From contig NZ_CP163435.1 in NCBI RefSeq assembly GCF_041051975.1, forward strand, positions 6,365,001 through 6,429,000: a DNA stretch of 64,000 bases. Direction: 5' to 3'. Position 1 is the first letter of the stretch, and every line of letters begins with the position of its first letter. This document shows, piece by piece, positions 17,643 through 26,624 of the stretch. Below the pieces are notes generated by a model that made no database searches, was not told the DNA's origin, and was given only the letters and a program-made list of their open reading frames with translations. Source of the DNA: Streptomyces sp. R21 (GTDB taxonomy: Bacteria; Actinomycetota; Actinomycetes; Streptomycetales; Streptomycetaceae). The translations under genes were made by a program, and so were the position numbers.

Positions 17643-18206
17643 GTGGACAACGACGTCTCTGCGGGAAGCACCACCACGATCGTCGGTCGACTCGCCCTCG
17701 GAATCACCCTGTTGGCCTTCGGCCTCGGGTATACCGACGTGATCGACGGCGTGACGGCGGCGGACGCCGTATCACTGGCCCACTACGTAGGCGGCGTCGC
17801 GCTGTTCGTCGCCGGACTGCTCGCCTTCCGTGACCGCGAGGCGGCCACCGGTACGGCCTTCTCGGCGCTCGGCGCCCTGTGGTTCACCTGGGCCGTCTCG
17901 GCCGGAAGCCAGATCTCCGACAACGCGGCAGGGCTCTTCCTGGTCCTGTTCGCCCTCGTGGCGCTCTCCCTCACGCTCGCGGGCGGCGACCTGCTCGGCC
18001 AGGGCACCTACGGACTGCTCTTCGTCTCGCTGCTGCTCCTCGCCATCGCGCGCTTCGCGGACAACGACGGCCTGGCGAAGGTCGGCGGCTGGCTGGCCGT
18101 GGCGGCCGGCGCCGTGGCCTGGTACGCGGCGACGGCGGCCCTCGCCCACTGGCCCACGGCCCTTCCGCGACGCGCCGCCGGCCGGGGGGTGACGGCCACC
18201 GGCTGA
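17643..18206 (+). CDS. GPR1/FUN34/YaaH family membrane protein
   Basis: A 187-residue protein with six hydrophobic helices. It resembles acetate/succinate-proton symporters of the YaaH family, with features such as GLGYTDVIDG after the first helix, FTWAVSAGSQ mid-protein and a short Arg-rich cytosolic tail. The canonical N-terminal NPAPLGL motif is not obvious, so transport of acetate or another small acid is tentative. It starts at GTG 17643 with AAGGGAG upstream. A palindrome and a hairpin in its leader suggest dedicated control. Confidence 0.75.
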   Translation: MDNDVSAGSTTTIVGRLALGITLLAFGLGYTDVIDGVTAADAVSLAHYVGGVALFVAGLLAFRDREAATGTAFSALGALWFTWAVSAGSQISDNAAGLFLVLFALVALSLTLAGGDLLGQGTYGLLFVSLLLLAIARFADNDGLAKVGGWLAVAAGAVAWYAATAALAHWPTALPRRAAGRGVTATG

Positions 18207-18248
18207 GGCTGGCGCGGGCCGGGGTAATGGGCGGCCCCGGCCCTGAAA

Positions 18249-18290
18249 GAACGATCCCCTGCGCGCGGGTGGCAACGCAGGGGATCGTTC
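18249..18290. terminator. bidirectional hairpin terminator
   Basis: A perfect 15-bp inverted repeat (GAACGATCCCCTGCG with its complement, loop 12 nt) lies between the convergent YaaH-family and glmS genes. Confidence 0.85.
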
Positions 18291-18319
18291 ACGCGCGGGG
18301 TGACCTGCGCGACGGTGAC

Positions 18320-20137
18320 CTACTCGACGGTGACCGACTTCGCCAGGTTGCGCGGCTTGTCGATGTCCCGGCCCAGGGCCAACGCCGTGTGGTAGGCGAG
18401 GAGTTGGAGCGGGATGCCCATGAGGATCGGGTCCAGCTCGTCCTCGTTCTTCGGGACGACGATCGTCTGGTCGGCCTTCTCCTGCTCCTGGTGCGCGACC
18501 GCGAGGATCCGGCCGCTGCGGGCCTTGATCTCCTCCAGGGCGGCGCGGTTCTTCTCCAGGAGGTCGTCGTTCGGGACGATCGCCACCGTCGGCAGGGCGG
18601 GCTCGATGAGGGCCAGCGGGCCGTGCTTCAGCTCGGAGGCCGGGTAGGCCTCGGCGTGGATGTAGGAGACCTCCTTGAGCTTCAGGGAGGCCTCGCGGGC
18701 CACCGGGTAGCCCCGGACGCGGCCGATGAAGAGCATCGAGCGGGCGTCGGTGTACTGCTCGGCCAGCTTCTTGATCTCCTCCTCCCGCGCCAGGATCTCG
18801 GAGATCTGCGCGGGCAGCTTGCGCAGGCCCTCGATGATCCGCTTGCCGTCGCGCACCGACAGGTCGCGGGTGCGGCCCAGGTGCAGCGCGAGCAGCGCGA
18901 AGGCGACCGTGGTGTTGGTGAAGCACTTGGTGGAGACGACGCAGACCTCCGGGCCCGCGTGGACGTACATGCCGCCGTCCGCCTCGCGGGCGATCGCGGA
19001 ACCGACCACGTTCACCACACCGAGCACCCGGGCGCCCTTGCGCTTCAGTTCCTGCACGGCGGCCAGCACGTCGTACGTCTCACCGGACTGGGACACCGCG
19101 ACGTACAGCGTGTCGGGGTCGACGACCGCGTTGCGGTAGCGGAACTCGGAGGCCGGCTCGGCGTCCGCGGGGATGCGGGCCAGCTCCTCGATCATCTGGG
19201 CGCCGATCATGCCCGCGTGGTACGAGGTGCCGCAGCCGAGGATCTTCACGCGGCGGATCTGCCGTGCCTCGCGGGCGTCCAGGTTCAGGCCGCCGAGGTG
19301 CACCGTCGAGAACCGGTCGTCGATGCGGCCGCGCAGCACCCGGTCCACGGCTTCGGCCTGCTCGAAGATCTCCTTGTGCATGTACGTGTCGTGGCCGCCC
19401 ATGTCGTACGACGCGGCCTCCCACTCCACGGTGGTCGGCTCGGACGTCGTCCGGGTGCCCTCGGTGGTGTACGTACGGAAGTCGTCGGCCTTGAGGGTGG
19501 CCATCTCGCCGTCGTCCAGCGTCACTATCTGCCGGGTGTGGGTGACCAGGGCGGCGATGTCCGAGGCGACGAACATCTCCTTCTCGCCGATGCCGAGGAC
19601 GACCGGGGAGCCGTTTCGGGCCACCACGATGCGGTCGGGGAAGTCGGCGTGCAGGACCGCGATGCCGTAGGTGCCCTCGATGACGCGCAGCGCCTCGCGG
19701 ACCTTGTCCTCCAGCTTCTCCTGCTGGGAGCGGGCGATGAGGTGGGTGAGGACCTCGGTGTCCGTCTCGGAGAGGAACTCGATGCCGTCGGCCTCGAGCT
19801 TCTTCCGCAGATCGGAGGCGTTGTCGATGATGCCGTTGTGCACGACGGCGACCTTCTGGTCGGCCGACATGTGCGGGTGCGCGTTCACGTCGGAGGGGGC
19901 GCCGTGGGTGGCCCAGCGGGTGTGGGCGATGCCGGTGGTGCCCTTGAAGCGCGCCGGGACCTTGGCCTCCAGGTCACGGACCCGGCCCTTGGCCTTGACC
20001 ATCTTCAGGCCGGCCGACTTCGGGGTCGTCACCACGATGCCCGCCGAGTCGTAGCCGCGGTACTCCAGGCGCTGGAGGCCTTCGAGCAGCAGCGGCGCCA
20101 CGTCACGCCTGCCGATGTATCCGACGATTCCGCACAT
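18320..20137 (-). CDS. glmS: glutamine--fructose-6-phosphate aminotransferase (isomerizing)
   Basis: A 605-residue enzyme making glucosamine-6-phosphate from fructose-6-phosphate and glutamine, the first committed step toward UDP-GlcNAc. The N-terminal glutaminase begins MCGIVGYIG with the catalytic Cys directly after Met. Two SIS sugar-isomerase domains follow (about 285-420 and 455-590), and the C-terminus DKPRNLAKSVTVE is diagnostic. The start ATG is 13 bp after the small upstream gene's stop, so they are likely co-transcribed. No glmS ribozyme-like leader is possible in that gap. GlcNAc-linked hydrolase genes lie nearby. Confidence 0.97.
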   Translation of the reverse strand: MCGIVGYIGRRDVAPLLLEGLQRLEYRGYDSAGIVVTTPKSAGLKMVKAKGRVRDLEAKVPARFKGTTGIAHTRWATHGAPSDVNAHPHMSADQKVAVVHNGIIDNASDLRKKLEADGIEFLSETDTEVLTHLIARSQQEKLEDKVREALRVIEGTYGIAVLHADFPDRIVVARNGSPVVLGIGEKEMFVASDIAALVTHTRQIVTLDDGEMATLKADDFRTYTTEGTRTTSEPTTVEWEAASYDMGGHDTYMHKEIFEQAEAVDRVLRGRIDDRFSTVHLGGLNLDAREARQIRRVKILGCGTSYHAGMIGAQMIEELARIPADAEPASEFRYRNAVVDPDTLYVAVSQSGETYDVLAAVQELKRKGARVLGVVNVVGSAIAREADGGMYVHAGPEVCVVSTKCFTNTTVAFALLALHLGRTRDLSVRDGKRIIEGLRKLPAQISEILAREEEIKKLAEQYTDARSMLFIGRVRGYPVAREASLKLKEVSYIHAEAYPASELKHGPLALIEPALPTVAIVPNDDLLEKNRAALEEIKARSGRILAVAHQEQEKADQTIVVPKNEDELDPILMGIPLQLLAYHTALALGRDIDKPRNLAKSVTVE

Positions 20138-20150
20138 ATATATGTATTCC

Positions 20151-20408
20151 TCAGCCGTAGACCATGCGGCGCAGCTGCCTGAGCGTGAGCTCCGGCGGCG
20201 CGACCGCGCGGTATTTCAGGTCCGCCTCGATCCGTTCGAAGATCGTCGCGTTCACCAGGCCCTGGCCCTGGAGCTCGCGATGGCGGCGACGGACGTAGTC
20301 CTCGGTCGTCTCGTCGAAGTAGGCGAGCACGTCCTGGATCACCCGCAGCGCCTCGCCCCGGTTGAGGGGCGTGGACCGCGTCAGATGATCAACAAGTTCG
20401 TCGTGCAC
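20151..20408 (-). CDS. conserved small protein upstream of glmS, function unknown
   Basis: An 85-residue soluble protein from GTG 20408, or 97 residues from a TTG at 20444. It is helical and charged, with segments such as RGEALRVIQDVLAYFDETTE and VRRRHRELQ, and ends LTLRQLRRMVYG. It has no Cys, signal peptide or TM helix. I believe it is conserved among actinobacteria, but I cannot name a domain. Being 13 bp upstream of glmS suggests a shared transcript and perhaps a role in amino-sugar supply or cell-wall control; this is inference. Confidence 0.7.
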   Translation of the reverse strand: MHDELVDHLTRSTPLNRGEALRVIQDVLAYFDETTEDYVRRRHRELQGQGLVNATIFERIEADLKYRAVAPPELTLRQLRRMVYG

Positions 20409-20557
20409 CCGGTAGATCCTGGGGCACCGAAGCCGGTTTCGCAAGAATCCTGCCCGGTATCGGGCAGCCGACTGTTGAATCTCTTATGGGGGCCTGTTTG
20501 ACAGCTGTCCATCCTGTGTCTTGCGTCGCGTCGCCCACGCGGAGGAACTTTCAGGCC

Positions 20558-22153
20558 ATGGACACACCTCGTATGGGAGTACCGGAGAAGCTCGCCGCGC
20601 GCATGAGCATGGCCGAGCAGCACGAGTACCTGCGGGCGAGATTCTCGCGGCGCAACATGATGAGAGGCGGCGCGGTCACCGTGGGCGCCGTCGTCGGCAG
20701 CACCTTCATACCGGGGGCGACCGCGCAGGCTGCCGTACCCGGCCAGCGGACGGCCACCGCCTCCGCGACCGCCACGGAGAAGGTGGACGGCGCGCTCGTC
20801 GCCCCCTTCGGCCGCCACCTCGCCTACGGCGCCGACCCGCGCACCGAGATGACGGTCTCCTGGCAGGTCCCGGTCGCCGTCAGCAAGCCGTACATCCGCA
20901 TCGGCGCCCACCCCTGGGACCTCTCCCGCAAGATCGAGGCCGAGGTCCGCACGCTCTTCACGCCGGCCGGCGTCGGCGCGAGCGGCGACCACACGCAGTA
21001 CTACCTGCACGCCAAGCTCACCCACCTGCGCCCCGGCCGCACGTACTACTACGGCGTCGGCCACCAGGGCTTCGACCCGGCCGAGGCGCACCTGCTGGGC
21101 ACCTTGGGCACCTTCACCACCGCCCCCGCCCACAAGGCGCCGTTCACCTTCACGGCCTTCGGTGACGAGGGCGTCAGCTACCACGGCCTCGCCAACGACA
21201 GCCTGATCCTGGCTCAGAACCCGTCCTTCCACCTGCACGCGGGCGACATCGCGTACGCCGACCCGGCGGGCCAGGGCAAGGCCACCGACACCGGCTTCGA
21301 CTCGCGGATCTGGGACCAGTTCCTCGCGCAGACCGAGTACGTCGCGAAGTCCGTGCCGTGGATGGTGTCGTACGGCAACCACGACATGGAGGCCTGGTAC
21401 TCGCCCAACGGCTACGGCGGCGAGGAGGCCCGCTGGCAGCTTCCGGAGAACGGCCCGGACAAGGCGAACCTGCCCGGCGTCTACACCTTCACCCACGGCA
21501 ACACGGCGATCATCTCGCTCGACGCCAACGACGTGTCCTTCGAGATTCCGGCCAACCTCGGTATCTCCGGCGGCACGCAGACCAGTTGGCTGGAGACGCA
21601 GCTCAAGAAGTACCGCGCGTCGAAGGACATCGACTTCATCGTCATCTTCTTCCACCACTGCGCCTACTGCACCTCCACCGCCCACTCCTCCGAGGGCGGC
21701 GTGCGCCAGGAGTGGGTGCCGCTGTTCGAGAAGTACACGGTCGACCTGGTGATCAACGGCCACAACCACCAGTACGAGCGCACCGACGTCATCAAGGGCA
21801 ACGCGGTGGCCAAGAAGCTCCCGATCGGCGGCACCGCGTACCCCGAGACGGACGGCGTCGTCTACGTGACGGCGGGCGCCGCGGGCCGCAGCCTGTACGC
21901 GTTCACCGCCCCGGACTCCTACGAGGGCCACGAGAACGACGTCGAGTCGGTGTCCGCCTTCATCTGCCTGAAGGACGGCGCCAAGCAGGCCGAGACGGTC
22001 GCCTGGTCGCGGGTGCGCTACCTCAACTACTCGTTCCTGCGCGTGGACGTGACCCCGGCGGCCAAGGGCAAGCTGACCACGCTGAAGGTGCGCGGCATCG
22101 CCGAGACCGGCGGCGAGATCGACCACTTCACGGTGGCGCGCCGCGCCAAGTAG
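20558..22153 (+). CDS. Tat-exported purple acid phosphatase-like metallophosphoesterase
   Basis: A 531-residue secreted phosphoesterase. The N-terminus has a twin-arginine signal (SRRNMMRGGAVTVG around residues 30-43) and an AQA cleavage site. A fibronectin-like N-terminal domain (about 80-195) precedes a metallophosphoesterase domain with the metal-binding motifs: Asp in TAFGDEG, HAGDIAYAD, YGNHDME, FFHHC and NGHNHQYERT. It should hydrolyse phosphomonoesters outside the cell to supply phosphate. The ATG at 20558 has GGAGGA 11 bases upstream. I did not find a clear PHO box. Confidence 0.93.
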   Translation: MDTPRMGVPEKLAARMSMAEQHEYLRARFSRRNMMRGGAVTVGAVVGSTFIPGATAQAAVPGQRTATASATATEKVDGALVAPFGRHLAYGADPRTEMTVSWQVPVAVSKPYIRIGAHPWDLSRKIEAEVRTLFTPAGVGASGDHTQYYLHAKLTHLRPGRTYYYGVGHQGFDPAEAHLLGTLGTFTTAPAHKAPFTFTAFGDEGVSYHGLANDSLILAQNPSFHLHAGDIAYADPAGQGKATDTGFDSRIWDQFLAQTEYVAKSVPWMVSYGNHDMEAWYSPNGYGGEEARWQLPENGPDKANLPGVYTFTHGNTAIISLDANDVSFEIPANLGISGGTQTSWLETQLKKYRASKDIDFIVIFFHHCAYCTSTAHSSEGGVRQEWVPLFEKYTVDLVINGHNHQYERTDVIKGNAVAKKLPIGGTAYPETDGVVYVTAGAAGRSLYAFTAPDSYEGHENDVESVSAFICLKDGAKQAETVAWSRVRYLNYSFLRVDVTPAAKGKLTTLKVRGIAETGGEIDHFTVARRAK

Positions 22154-22198
22154 GGCCGCGCGTACGCCCGGAAGGCAGGGCGCACGCTCCCATGTCGC

Positions 22199-22234
22199 GC
22201 AGGCGGTTCTCACATGCGCTTGAGAACCGCCTGC
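22199..22234. terminator. bidirectional hairpin overlapping the DUF4429 stop
   Basis: A perfect 14-bp stem (22199-22212 with 22221-22234, loop 8 nt) lies at the meeting point of two convergent genes. The left arm contains the stop codon of the minus-strand DUF4429 gene and the right arm codes for residues of its C-terminus. Confidence 0.75.
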
Positions 22235-23106
22235 TTGGCCAGCGTGAACTCCTCGTCCGTCAGGACACCCGACCTGCGCAGCTCGCCGAGCTCACGCAGC
22301 CTCCGCAGCAGCGCGTCGTGGTCGTCCTCGGCGGGCGCCGGCCGCTGTGCGGGCAGGAGTTCCTTCTTCGGGGATACGCCTGGGCGTACGTCGTCCACGG
22401 GCGGCGCGGTCGGATGGGGGAGCCGAGCCTGCACAGCGGCGGCGACCAGCGCCATCAGGGGGTCCTTCTTGAAGCCCCACAGTTCCACGGAGTTGGGGTC
22501 GTACTTCGGCGGGGCCTTGGTCTCCGCGCCGCGCACGGTGAAGCGGAGGTAGCCGTTCTCCAGCCCCGCCGCGGGATGCCACTCCACTCCCGTGATGTCG
22601 GTGAAGGCGAGTGAGCGGGTCCCGGCGGCGGCCTTGGCGTCCTCCGTCTTCCAGTTCCACTCCAGCCTGATGTGCTCCCCGTCGAAGCTCGCCGTGCCGT
22701 CCCCGGCGGAGGCGGACAGCGGCACGGAGGGGCCGGGCAGCAGATAGGCGTCCACCGGGTCGGTCGGAACCTGGTCGAGGAGCAGCGCGCCCCGCACCTC
22801 GTCCACGAAGTACTCGGCGACGCCGAAGCGGTCGGAGTCGACGGTCAGTTGGTAGGGGTCGTCGGGCTCCGCGAGCTTGCCGCCGGTCGCCTGGAGCAGC
22901 GGGTCGGCGCCGTCGCGCAGCCGTAGCCTCAGGCGACCCGACTTCTTGCCGTGCTCGAAGGAGACTCCCGCCAACGCGCCAAGTGGGACGGTCAGTTCAC
23001 CCAAGGTCTTGCGGAACAGGCTCACGTTCTTGTCGCGCCCCGGAGTGAGCCGCAGGGCGTCCCCGTCGAAGGCCCACGTCCCGTCCTTCTGGATGATTTC
23101 CGCCAT
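22210..23106 (-). CDS. DUF4429 / SHOCT domain protein
   Basis: A 298-residue soluble protein. Two tandem DUF4429-like domains (about residues 5-105 and 130-220, each starting with a pattern like WAFDGDALRL or ASFDGEHIRLEW and containing GVSFEHG or GVEWHPA) resemble PH-like folds. A Pro-rich linker leads to a C-terminal SHOCT motif (LRRLRELGELRRSGVLTDEEF). SHOCT domains often mediate oligomerisation or membrane association. The biochemical role is unknown. The ATG at 23106 is used. Confidence 0.85.
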   Translation of the reverse strand: MAEIIQKDGTWAFDGDALRLTPGRDKNVSLFRKTLGELTVPLGALAGVSFEHGKKSGRLRLRLRDGADPLLQATGGKLAEPDDPYQLTVDSDRFGVAEYFVDEVRGALLLDQVPTDPVDAYLLPGPSVPLSASAGDGTASFDGEHIRLEWNWKTEDAKAAAGTRSLAFTDITGVEWHPAAGLENGYLRFTVRGAETKAPPKYDPNSVELWGFKKDPLMALVAAAVQARLPHPTAPPVDDVRPGVSPKKELLPAQRPAPAEDDHDALLRRLRELGELRRSGVLTDEEFTLAKQAVLKRM

Positions 23107-23137
23107 GACGGGGATTGTTCCACCCCTCGTACGGGAG

Positions 23138-23153
23138 AGTGGTCTATACCCAT
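23138..23153. promoter_or_regulatory. DasR-responsive element (dre-like)
   Basis: AGTGGTCTATACCCAT matches most of the 16-bp dre consensus, whose core is TGGTCTAGACCA, and lies about 50 bp before the GH20 hexosaminidase start. DasR represses GlcNAc and chitin-related genes, so the context fits. Binding is inferred. Confidence 0.75.
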
Positions 23154-23200
23154 TGGGGTGTCAGTCAGGGAGGCCCCTGGGGTACTTGAAGGGAGCGCAT

Positions 23201-24790
23201 GTGAGACAGCACCACAGAACGCCCCGCCTTCTCGGCACGCTGCTGCTCGTGGCGGCCGCCGGTCTCTCCGTCGTCGGCGCGGCCCCCGCCGCCGCGGCGC
23301 GGAGCGCCACTCCGCTGGGGCAGGTCGTCCCGGCCCCGGCCTCGGTCGACGCGGGCGGATCCGCCTACCGGATCACCGGCGGGACCAGCATCCGGGTGGA
23401 CGACACACGGGAGGCCCGCCGGGTCGGCGAGTACCTCGCGGACATCCTGCGGCCCTCCACCGGCTATCGGCTGCCGGTCACCTCGAAGGGTGGCGGTGGC
23501 ATCCAACTCCGGTTGGCCGACAGTAAATTGGGCGCGGAGGGCTACCGTCTGGTCAGCGGCAGGTCCGGTGTGACGATCACGGCCCGTGAGACCGCCGGGC
23601 TCTTCCACGGCGTGCAGACCCTGCGCCAGCTCCTGCCGGCCGCGGTCGAGAAGAGGTCCGTGCAGCCCGGCCCCTGGCTGGTCGCCGGAGGCACCATCAA
23701 GGACACCCCGCGCTACGGCTATCGCGGCGCCATGCTCGACGTCTCCCGGCACTTCTTCACCGTCGGACAAGTGAAGCGGTACATCGACGAGTTGGCGCTC
23801 TACAAGGTCAACACCCTGCACCTGCACCTCTCCGACGACCAGGGCTGGCGCATCGCGATCGACTCCTGGCCCCGGCTCGCCACGTACGGCGGCTCCACGC
23901 AGGTCGGCGGCGGACAGGGCGGCTCCTACACCAAGGCGCAGTACAAGGAGATCGTCCGGTACGCCTCCTCCCGCTATCTGGAGGTCGTCCCGGAGATCGA
24001 CATGCCGGGCCACACCAACGCGGCGCTCGCCTCGTACGCCCAGCTGAACTGCGACGGAGTCGCGCCGCCGCTCTACACCGGCACCGACGTCGGCTTCAGC
24101 TCGCTGTGCGTGAACAAGACGGTGACGTACGACTTCGTGGACGACGTGATCCGCGAACTGGCCGCGCTCACCCCGGGCCGCTATCTCCACATCGGCGGCG
24201 ACGAGGCGCACTCCACCAGCCACGCCGACTACGTGAAGTTCATGGACCGGGTGCAGCCGATCGTCGCCAAGTACGGCAAGAAGGTGATCGGTTGGCACCA
24301 GCTGACCGGGGCCACCCCGGCGAAGGGCGCGATCGCGCAGTACTGGGGGCTGGATGACACCAGCGCGGAGGAGAAGGCACAGGTCGCGAAGGCCGCGCAG
24401 AACGGGACGGGGCTCGTGCTGTCGCCCGCCGACCGGCTCTACCTCGACATGAAGTACACCGCGGACACTCCGCTGGGGCAGGACTGGGCCGGTCTGGTCG
24501 AGGTCAAGCGGTCCTACGACTGGAACCCCGGCAACTACCTTCCGGGCGCCCCGAGTTCGGCGATCCGCGGCGTCGAGGCGCCGCTGTGGACGGAGACCAT
24601 CGTCACGTCGGCGGACATCGACTACATGGCGTTCCCGCGCCTGCCGGGCGCGGCCGAGCTCGGCTGGTCGCCCGCGTCGACGCACGACTGGGACACCTAC
24701 AAGGTGCGGCTCGCGGCGCAGGGTCCGCGCTGGGACGCGCTGGGGATCGGCTACTACAGGTCGCCCCAAGTCCCCTGGCCCGCAAGCTAG
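23201..24790 (+). CDS. secreted beta-N-acetylhexosaminidase (GH20)
   Basis: A 529-residue exported enzyme. A signal peptide (RLLGTLLLVAAAGLSVVG, cleavage after AAA) is followed by a GH20b domain (about 50-165) and the GH20 catalytic barrel. The catalytic pair is visible in HIGGDEAHSTSH, and the substrate-binding YRGAMLDVSRHF and HLHLSDDQGWR motifs are present. It releases GlcNAc from chito-oligosaccharides. GTG 23201 has GAAGGGA upstream. The dre-like site upstream implies DasR control. It is convergent with the siderophore operon. Confidence 0.95.
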   Translation: MRQHHRTPRLLGTLLLVAAAGLSVVGAAPAAAARSATPLGQVVPAPASVDAGGSAYRITGGTSIRVDDTREARRVGEYLADILRPSTGYRLPVTSKGGGGIQLRLADSKLGAEGYRLVSGRSGVTITARETAGLFHGVQTLRQLLPAAVEKRSVQPGPWLVAGGTIKDTPRYGYRGAMLDVSRHFFTVGQVKRYIDELALYKVNTLHLHLSDDQGWRIAIDSWPRLATYGGSTQVGGGQGGSYTKAQYKEIVRYASSRYLEVVPEIDMPGHTNAALASYAQLNCDGVAPPLYTGTDVGFSSLCVNKTVTYDFVDDVIRELAALTPGRYLHIGGDEAHSTSHADYVKFMDRVQPIVAKYGKKVIGWHQLTGATPAKGAIAQYWGLDDTSAEEKAQVAKAAQNGTGLVLSPADRLYLDMKYTADTPLGQDWAGLVEVKRSYDWNPGNYLPGAPSSAIRGVEAPLWTETIVTSADIDYMAFPRLPGAAELGWSPASTHDWDTYKVRLAAQGPRWDALGIGYYRSPQVPWPAS

Positions 24791-24802
24791 TCGGCATGCC
24801 GA

Positions 24803-24836
24803 CGGGCGCCCCGGAGGACCGTCTCCGGGGCGCCCG
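24803..24836. terminator. bidirectional hairpin terminator
   Basis: A perfect 14-bp stem (CGGGCGCCCCGGAG with its complement, loop 6 nt) lies between the convergent hexosaminidase and desD genes. Confidence 0.8.
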
Positions 24837-24851
24837 CCCGTCCGTGCGGGG

Positions 24852-26624
24852 TCAGAGACCCGCGATCGGGTTCCTCAGGTTCCCGACGAGCTGGAGCGCA
24901 CCGGACGGGTCCGCCAGGTCGACCATCTGCTGGTTGTTGCGCAGCTGGAGCCGGTTGAGGCAGGACAGCGCGAACTCCGGGGCGAACATGTCGTACTGCC
25001 GGAATTTGTCGGCGAGTTCGGGCGTCGACTCCTGGTACGCGCGGACGCACTCGGCGACCGTCCGCCAGAAGTCGTCCTCGTCGATGATCCCCTCGGTGGC
25101 GAGGTTCGCGGCGAGGAAGCGGAAGAAGCAGTCGAAGACGTCGGTGAAGATCGACAGGAGTTTCTTGTCCTCGGGGACCTCGACCCGGATCCGCTCGACC
25201 GCGGGCGGCAGCACCGCGTCCACGTCCATGACGGCGATCTCCTCGGCGATGTCCTTGTAGATCGCCCGCTGCACGGCGCCGTCCCTGAGGACGAGGATGA
25301 CGTTCTCGCCGTGCGGCATGTAGACGAGGTCGTACGCGTAGAAGCTGTGCAGCAGCGGCACGAAGTACGCACGCAGATAGCGGCGCAGCCACTCCGTCGG
25401 AGTCAGCCCCGACCGGGCGATCAGCGCGCCCGCGAAGGACGCCCCCTCATGGTCGACATGGGCGAGGGACGCCATGGTGGCGAGGGTCTCGCCGTCCTGG
25501 AGCGAGGGCACCGGGCTCTCGCGCCACAGCGCGGCCAGCATCTTCCGGTACGGCGAGTAGCGGTCCGTCGCTGCCTCGTACTCCAGGTGGCGGTAGCCGA
25601 CGGCGGCGCGCTCGCGGATGACCGACAGGCCGGTCGACTTCAACACCGGGTCGTTCTCGACGAGCCCGGCCAGCCAGTCGTTGATAGCCGGGGTCGCCTC
25701 CATGTAGGCGGCCGAAAGACCGCGCATGAAGCCCATGTTGAGGACGGACAGGGCCGTCTTCACATAGTGCTTCTCGGGGTGGGAGGAGTTGAAGAACGTC
25801 CGGATGGACTGCTGGGCCAGGTACTCGTCGTCGCCCTCGCCGAGGCAGACGAGGTGGCGCCGGGCGACCTCGGCCGCGAAGGTCACGGAGAGCTTGTTCC
25901 ACCACTGCCAGGGGTGGACGGGTATGAGGAGGTAGTCGTCGGGGTCGAGGTCCTGGTCGCGCAGGGTGTCGGCGAAACGGTTCAGCGTCGTCTCGCCCAG
26001 TTCGTCGCGTACGAACGACTCGTACTCGATGCCCACGCCCGCCGTGAACGCGGCCCGCGAGCGGTGCGCGGCCAGCCACACCAGGCGTACGGGGCTTGCC
26101 GTCTCGGGGGCGTACGAGAGGTACTCGTGCACGCCGAAGCCGAGCCGCCCGTTGTTCGCGACGAAGCAGGGGTGGCCCTCGGTCATCCCCGTCTCGATCG
26201 CCTGGAAGCCGCTCCTCGCGAGCTCGGCGGACGGGATCTGCGGCTTGGTGAGCTTGTAGCAGGTGCCCGAGAGGGTGGAGGAGATCTCCTCCAGATAGAC
26301 GGGCAGCACCTCGTCGCTCAGGCCGAGCGACTTCTTCAGCTCGATGAAGAAGTCCAGTGCGGCGAGCGGGAGTTCGGCGCCGTCGCGATGCCGGGTGATC
26401 GAGCCGGCGTCGACCTGCCAGTGGTCGAGGGCGCGCAGGCGGGCGGCGAAGCGGTAGTGGGTGAGGCCGTCGTCGCCGCATACCACGTACTGGTCGGCCC
26501 CGGTCGCCTCCGGCGTGATCAGCCGCTCGTGCGCGAACTCGGCGAGGGCCTTGCGGATCAGCAGGCGGTTGGCCTCGGCCCAGCGCTCGGGGGAGAGGTG
26601 GGCCACGGCGTCGGCGAGGGTCAT
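24852..26624 (-). CDS. desD: desferrioxamine synthetase (NIS siderophore synthetase)
   Basis: A 590-residue IucA/IucC-family synthetase. ATP-dependently it condenses and macrocyclises N-hydroxy-N-succinyl- or acetyl-cadaverine units into desferrioxamines. Family motifs are visible: HPCFVANNGRLGF-type HP..K/N region near 160, VHPWQWWNKL, an S-T-x-R-like segment IRTFFNSSHPEKHYVKTALS, and the C-terminal ferric-reductase-like domain around AYDLVYMPHGENVILVL. The start ATG overlaps the desC stop (ATGA). It is the last gene of the iron-regulated operon. Confidence 0.96.
   Translation of the reverse strand: MTLADAVAHLSPERWAEANRLLIRKALAEFAHERLITPEATGADQYVVCGDDGLTHYRFAARLRALDHWQVDAGSITRHRDGAELPLAALDFFIELKKSLGLSDEVLPVYLEEISSTLSGTCYKLTKPQIPSAELARSGFQAIETGMTEGHPCFVANNGRLGFGVHEYLSYAPETASPVRLVWLAAHRSRAAFTAGVGIEYESFVRDELGETTLNRFADTLRDQDLDPDDYLLIPVHPWQWWNKLSVTFAAEVARRHLVCLGEGDDEYLAQQSIRTFFNSSHPEKHYVKTALSVLNMGFMRGLSAAYMEATPAINDWLAGLVENDPVLKSTGLSVIRERAAVGYRHLEYEAATDRYSPYRKMLAALWRESPVPSLQDGETLATMASLAHVDHEGASFAGALIARSGLTPTEWLRRYLRAYFVPLLHSFYAYDLVYMPHGENVILVLRDGAVQRAIYKDIAEEIAVMDVDAVLPPAVERIRVEVPEDKKLLSIFTDVFDCFFRFLAANLATEGIIDEDDFWRTVAECVRAYQESTPELADKFRQYDMFAPEFALSCLNRLQLRNNQQMVDLADPSGALQLVGNLRNPIAGL

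Noticed and set aside
20138..20150. glmS ribozyme upstream of glmS
   Set aside because: Only 13 bp separate glmS from the preceding gene, too little for the ribozyme, and I see no matching fold.
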